64,000 nucleotides of DNA from Paraburkholderia hayleyella (GTDB taxonomy: Bacteria; Pseudomonadota; Gammaproteobacteria; Burkholderiales; Burkholderiaceae). The translations under genes and the position numbers were made by a program. Numbering within the stretch: the first letter of the stretch is position 1; every line of letters starts with the position of its first letter. Of the stretch, positions 61,121 to 64,000 are shown in pieces. The notes below the pieces were generated by a model, which was not told the DNA's origin, ran no database searches, and saw nothing but the letters and a program-made list of their open reading frames with translations. The stretch covers positions 248,001 to 312,000 of the forward strand of contig NZ_QPES01000001.1 of NCBI RefSeq assembly GCF_009455685.1, read 5' to 3'.

Positions 61121-62851
61121 TTAACGTTTTTCCGCGTTACGCATTGTGCGGCCCTGTTCCCGTATCTGTTCAAGCGTTGCTCCCGGTGTGCTGGCTTCCT
61201 GGGGCAGACGAATTTCAATCAATGCCGCGCGTTGGGCCGCCACGGCCCGCTCAAAGGCTGGAAGAAAATCAGCCGTGCGCTCGACAACTTCGCCGTGAGC
61301 GCCGAATGCGCGTGCAAATGCCGCAAAGTCCGGGTTGGTTAGCCCGGTGCCATGCACGCGTCCTGGATAGTGCCGTTCCTGATGCATCCGGATCGTTCCA
61401 AAGTGGCTGTTATTGACGACGATAAACACCACTTGCAGCTTGTATTGCATGGCGGTAGCCAGCTCCTGGCTGGCCATCATGAAGCAGCCGTCCCCCGCTA
61501 GTGCCACGACCATCCGTTGCGGATACTGCGCTTTGGCAGCGAGCGCGGCTGGTACGCCGTAACCCATGGCCCCGCTGGTGGGCGCCAGTTGTGAGCGGAA
61601 ATGACGATAAGAAAAATGCCGGTGCAGCCAGCTCGCGTAATTGCCCGCGCCGTTGGTCACGATGGCATCGGCTGGCAGTTGCGCCCGTAATTGCTGGATG
61701 ATCTCGCCGAGCTGCACCTCGCCCGGAATGGGCCGTGGTGTGCGCCACTCAAGATAGGCCTCGTGTGCCGCTGCGGCGCTGCCGGCCCAAAGTGGCGGTG
61801 CGGCAGGCCGCATGGCGGCAAGTTGCTCTGCCATCTCAGGCATGCCCGACACGATCGGCAGATCGGCCGCGTAGACTCGCCCCAGTTCCTCCGCGCCTTG
61901 ATGTACATGAACTAGCGTCTGCCGGGTCACCGGAATTTCGAGTAGTGTGTAGCCCCCCGTAGTGGCTTCGCCCAGACGTGGGCCGAGCGCGATTAACAGG
62001 TCGGCGCCGTGAATCCGCTGTGCGAGCGCGGGATTGATGCCGAGGCCGACATCACCCGCGTAACAGGGATGCTCGTTATCGAACGTGTCCTGGAAGCGGA
62101 ACGCGAGCCCAAGCGGCAACTGCCAGGTTTCGACGAAGCGTTGCAGATCAGCGCACGCGGCTGGGGTCCAGCCGCTGCCGCCTGCGATCACCATGGGCCG
62201 TTGTGCATGTTCTAGCAGGTGTTGCAGCCGTTCGATCTGGGCGCGTCCTGGTGCCGCCGCCACGCGCTGCCAGGGCGGCGCGCTGGGCACTGCGGGGCAC
62301 GGATCGCTCAGCATGTCTTCCGGCAGCGATAGCACGACCGGCCCAGGCCGCCCCGAAGTCGCTGCATGAAACGCATGGCTGAGATACTCCGGCACACGGC
62401 GCGGATCGTCGATCTGCGCGACCCATTTCGCCATCTGCCCAAACATGCGGCGGTAGTCGATCTCCTGGAAAGCCTCCCGGTCCAGATGTTCCCGCGCGCA
62501 CTGGCCGATGAGCAAAATCATCGGGGTGGAATCCTGAAACGCCGTATGCACGCCAATCGACGCATGGGTGGCGCCTGGCCCGCGTGTGACGAAGGCGACG
62601 CCTGGACGGCCGGTTAGCTTGCCTGTGGCTTCGGCCATGTTTGCCGCAGCGGCTTCGTGACGGCAGACGATCGTCTGAATGCGCTGGGTCTCGTCATGCA
62701 GCGAATCGAGCACCGCGAGAAAGCTTTCGCCGGGCACACAAAACACGCGTTCGACCCCATGCATCAGCAGCGCATCGACTAGCAGACGCGCTCCCGTTGT
62801 GCTGGCAGGGGCGGATGCGGGAGCGGACGTGGAAGCATGGGCTTGCGGCAT
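61121..62851 (-). CDS. Acetolactate synthase-like ThDP enzyme
   Basis: A 576-residue thiamine-diphosphate enzyme. The activating glutamate lies in IVCRHEAAAANMAEATG near residue 65. GRPGVAFVTRGPGATHA follows near 80, and the cofactor-binding motif is VVALAGDGCFMMASQELA with the metal-binding VVNNSHFGTI near 480. No regulatory subunit gene is adjacent, so a true biosynthetic acetolactate synthase (IlvB) is less likely; catabolic or related decarboxylases of this family are alternatives. An N-terminal Ser/Ala/Pro stretch of about 18 residues precedes the fold. Start ATG at 62851. Confidence 0.88.
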   Translation of the reverse strand: MPQAHASTSAPASAPASTTGARLLVDALLMHGVERVFCVPGESFLAVLDSLHDETQRIQTIVCRHEAAAANMAEATGKLTGRPGVAFVTRGPGATHASIGVHTAFQDSTPMILLIGQCAREHLDREAFQEIDYRRMFGQMAKWVAQIDDPRRVPEYLSHAFHAATSGRPGPVVLSLPEDMLSDPCPAVPSAPPWQRVAAAPGRAQIERLQHLLEHAQRPMVIAGGSGWTPAACADLQRFVETWQLPLGLAFRFQDTFDNEHPCYAGDVGLGINPALAQRIHGADLLIALGPRLGEATTGGYTLLEIPVTRQTLVHVHQGAEELGRVYAADLPIVSGMPEMAEQLAAMRPAAPPLWAGSAAAAHEAYLEWRTPRPIPGEVQLGEIIQQLRAQLPADAIVTNGAGNYASWLHRHFSYRHFRSQLAPTSGAMGYGVPAALAAKAQYPQRMVVALAGDGCFMMASQELATAMQYKLQVVFIVVNNSHFGTIRMHQERHYPGRVHGTGLTNPDFAAFARAFGAHGEVVERTADFLPAFERAVAAQRAALIEIRLPQEASTPGATLEQIREQGRTMRNAEKR

Positions 62852-63090
62852 GGCGAAAGGGTCTCCGTGATGGGGGTTGGCGCTGGCTTGGGGGCGCTGG
62901 GTGAGGCCGTGGGCCCATGCAGCGTATGCGCCAGCCTGTCAGGCCACCGGGGTGGCGACAGCTTACGCTGGCGGCTCAGCCGTGTCACGGCATGCGGTTC
63001 GCGCTATGAGGTTGCGCCGGATGGCGCACGCGGAAAGCGCATCCTGTGCCATGGCAATGACGTGTCAAGCAAGCGCCGCGTCGCTCGCTA

Positions 63091-64000
63091 TCAACATTCG
63101 ACGATATTCACCGCGAGCCCGCCGCGTGAGGTTTCCTTGTATTTGGTTTTCATGTCCGCGCCTGTTTGCCGCATCGTCTTGATGACGGAATCGAGCGAGA
63201 CGTAATGGCTGCCGTCGCCGCGCAGCGCCATCCGCGCGGCGTTGACCGCCTTGACCGAGGCCATCGCATTGCGTTCGATGCACGGAATCTGCACCATGCC
63301 GCCGACGGGATCGCAGGTTAGCCCCAGGTTGTGTTCCATGCCAATCTCGGCGGCATTCTCGACTTGTTTCGGGGTGCCGCCCATTACGGCAGCCAGCCCT
63401 CCCGCAGCCATCGAACATGCCACGCCGACCTCGCCCTGGCAGCCAACCTCCGCGCCGGAAATCGACGCGTTGAGTTTGTACAGGATACCGATCGCTGCCG
63501 CCGTTAGCAGAAAGTCGATGACGCCTTGCGGTGTCGAACCGGGCATGAAGCGCGTGTAGTAATGCAATACCGCTGGAATAATGCCCGCCGCGCCATTGGT
63601 GGGCGCTGTGACAACCCGTCCGCCCGCTGCATTTTCTTCATTGACGGCGATGGCATACAGGTTGATCCAGTCGATCATCGACAGCGGATCGCGCAACGCG
63701 CCTTCCGGGTTGCCGAGCAGCGCGCGATATAGCTGCGGCGCGCGGCGTTTGACCTGAAACGGACCTGGCAACGTGCCATCGGCATCTGGGTTGCCGATGC
63801 CGCAGCCGCGCGCCACGCATGACTGCATCACGTCCCAGATCTGCAGCAGCCCGGCGCGGGTTTGCTCTTCGGTATGCCAGACCCGCTCGTTTTCCCACAT
63901 GAGTTGCGCGATGCTTTTATTCGTCGAATGACACAGCGCCAGCAACTCGTCACCGCTGAAAAACGGATAGGGCAACTGGTTGGGCGCATCGAGCACTTTG
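63091..64000 (-). CDS. sdaA: L-serine dehydratase, 5' part beyond the window
   Basis: About 303 C-terminal residues of an iron-sulfur L-serine dehydratase, converting serine to pyruvate and ammonia. The cluster-binding cysteines are in AEVGCQGEVGVACSMAAGG and LTCDPVGGMVQIPCIERN, and TAPTNGAAGIIPAVLHYY is typical. The frame is open past the right edge; the GTG at 63994-63996 is internal, since the codons around it (KVLDAPNQLPYPF) are family sequence. Full-length proteins have about 455-465 residues. It ends VEC with a stop at 63091. Confidence 0.95.
   Translation of the reverse strand, partial: KVLDAPNQLPYPFFSGDELLALCHSTNKSIAQLMWENERVWHTEEQTRAGLLQIWDVMQSCVARGCGIGNPDADGTLPGPFQVKRRAPQLYRALLGNPEGALRDPLSMIDWINLYAIAVNEENAAGGRVVTAPTNGAAGIIPAVLHYYTRFMPGSTPQGVIDFLLTAAAIGILYKLNASISGAEVGCQGEVGVACSMAAGGLAAVMGGTPKQVENAAEIGMEHNLGLTCDPVGGMVQIPCIERNAMASVKAVNAARMALRGDGSHYVSLDSVIKTMRQTGADMKTKYKETSRGGLAVNIVEC

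Noticed and set aside
1..64000. CRISPR arrays, rRNA, tRNA, insertion sequences, prophage
   Set aside because: No regularly spaced direct repeats, no clover-leaf sequences, no transposase, integrase or phage structural genes were recognised on either strand.

Overview
The window looks like chromosome 1 of a member of the Burkholderiaceae (Burkholderia sensu lato); the genus cannot be fixed by eye. The evidence is the family-typical protein sequences (PhhA, HemE, PutA, AtpA), a trifunctional PutA, and the order mnmG-rsmG-parA-parB-atpIBEFHAGDC. Most genes are GC-rich. Two short AT-rich islands (about 51.4-53.3 kb and 59.0-61.0 kb) stand out.

Layout. 1-4 kb: the end of a CobW-type GTPase, histone-like HU, and MnmC. 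3.85-4.63 kb and 7.02-7.59 kb: two intergenic regions with DnaA-box clusters, flanking a cation/proton antiporter and a carboxylate-amine ligase. With a hand-sampled change of G/C bias and parAB/parS nearby, this is probably the chromosome origin, possibly bipartite. 7.6-16.6 kb: MarR regulator, amidotransferase, MOSC protein, SET-domain protein, two-component system, phenylalanine catabolism (phhA, phhB and a divergent Lrp regulator), CYTH protein, LysR regulator. 16.8-30.6 kb: an mmsA interrupted by a one-base frameshift, a GMC oxidoreductase, and two complete branched-chain-type ABC transporters. The second transporter has a fused permease-ATPase. 30.6-36.4 kb: mnmG, rsmG, parA, parB and an ion-transporter-like permease, with one parS site inside a terminator palindrome before mnmG and another inside mnmG. 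36.5-44.3 kb: complete F1Fo ATP synthase operon with a clear promoter and terminator. 44.4-51.3 kb: acyl-CoA synthetase, a small membrane protein, a PheC-like periplasmic protein, hemE, priA. 51.4-53.3 kb: an AT-rich ankyrin-repeat gene. 53.6-58.8 kb: putA and a LivK-type binding protein. 59.1-61.0 kb: an AT-rich row of small genes for two-helix membrane proteins, with a frameshifted relic. 61.1-64 kb: an acetolactate-synthase-like enzyme and the 3' part of L-serine dehydratase.

How it fits together. The core is an origin-proximal housekeeping block: segregation (ParAB-parS), tRNA and rRNA modification, energy production, replication restart and haem synthesis. Amino-acid uptake and catabolism genes are interleaved (two Liv systems, LivK, PutA, PhhAB, MmsA, SdaA). 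The parts least explained by known families are the two AT-rich islands. They encode an ankyrin protein with an uncharacterised middle region and a set of small double-helix membrane proteins, which could be host-interaction or secreted factors, although nothing in the window proves secretion.
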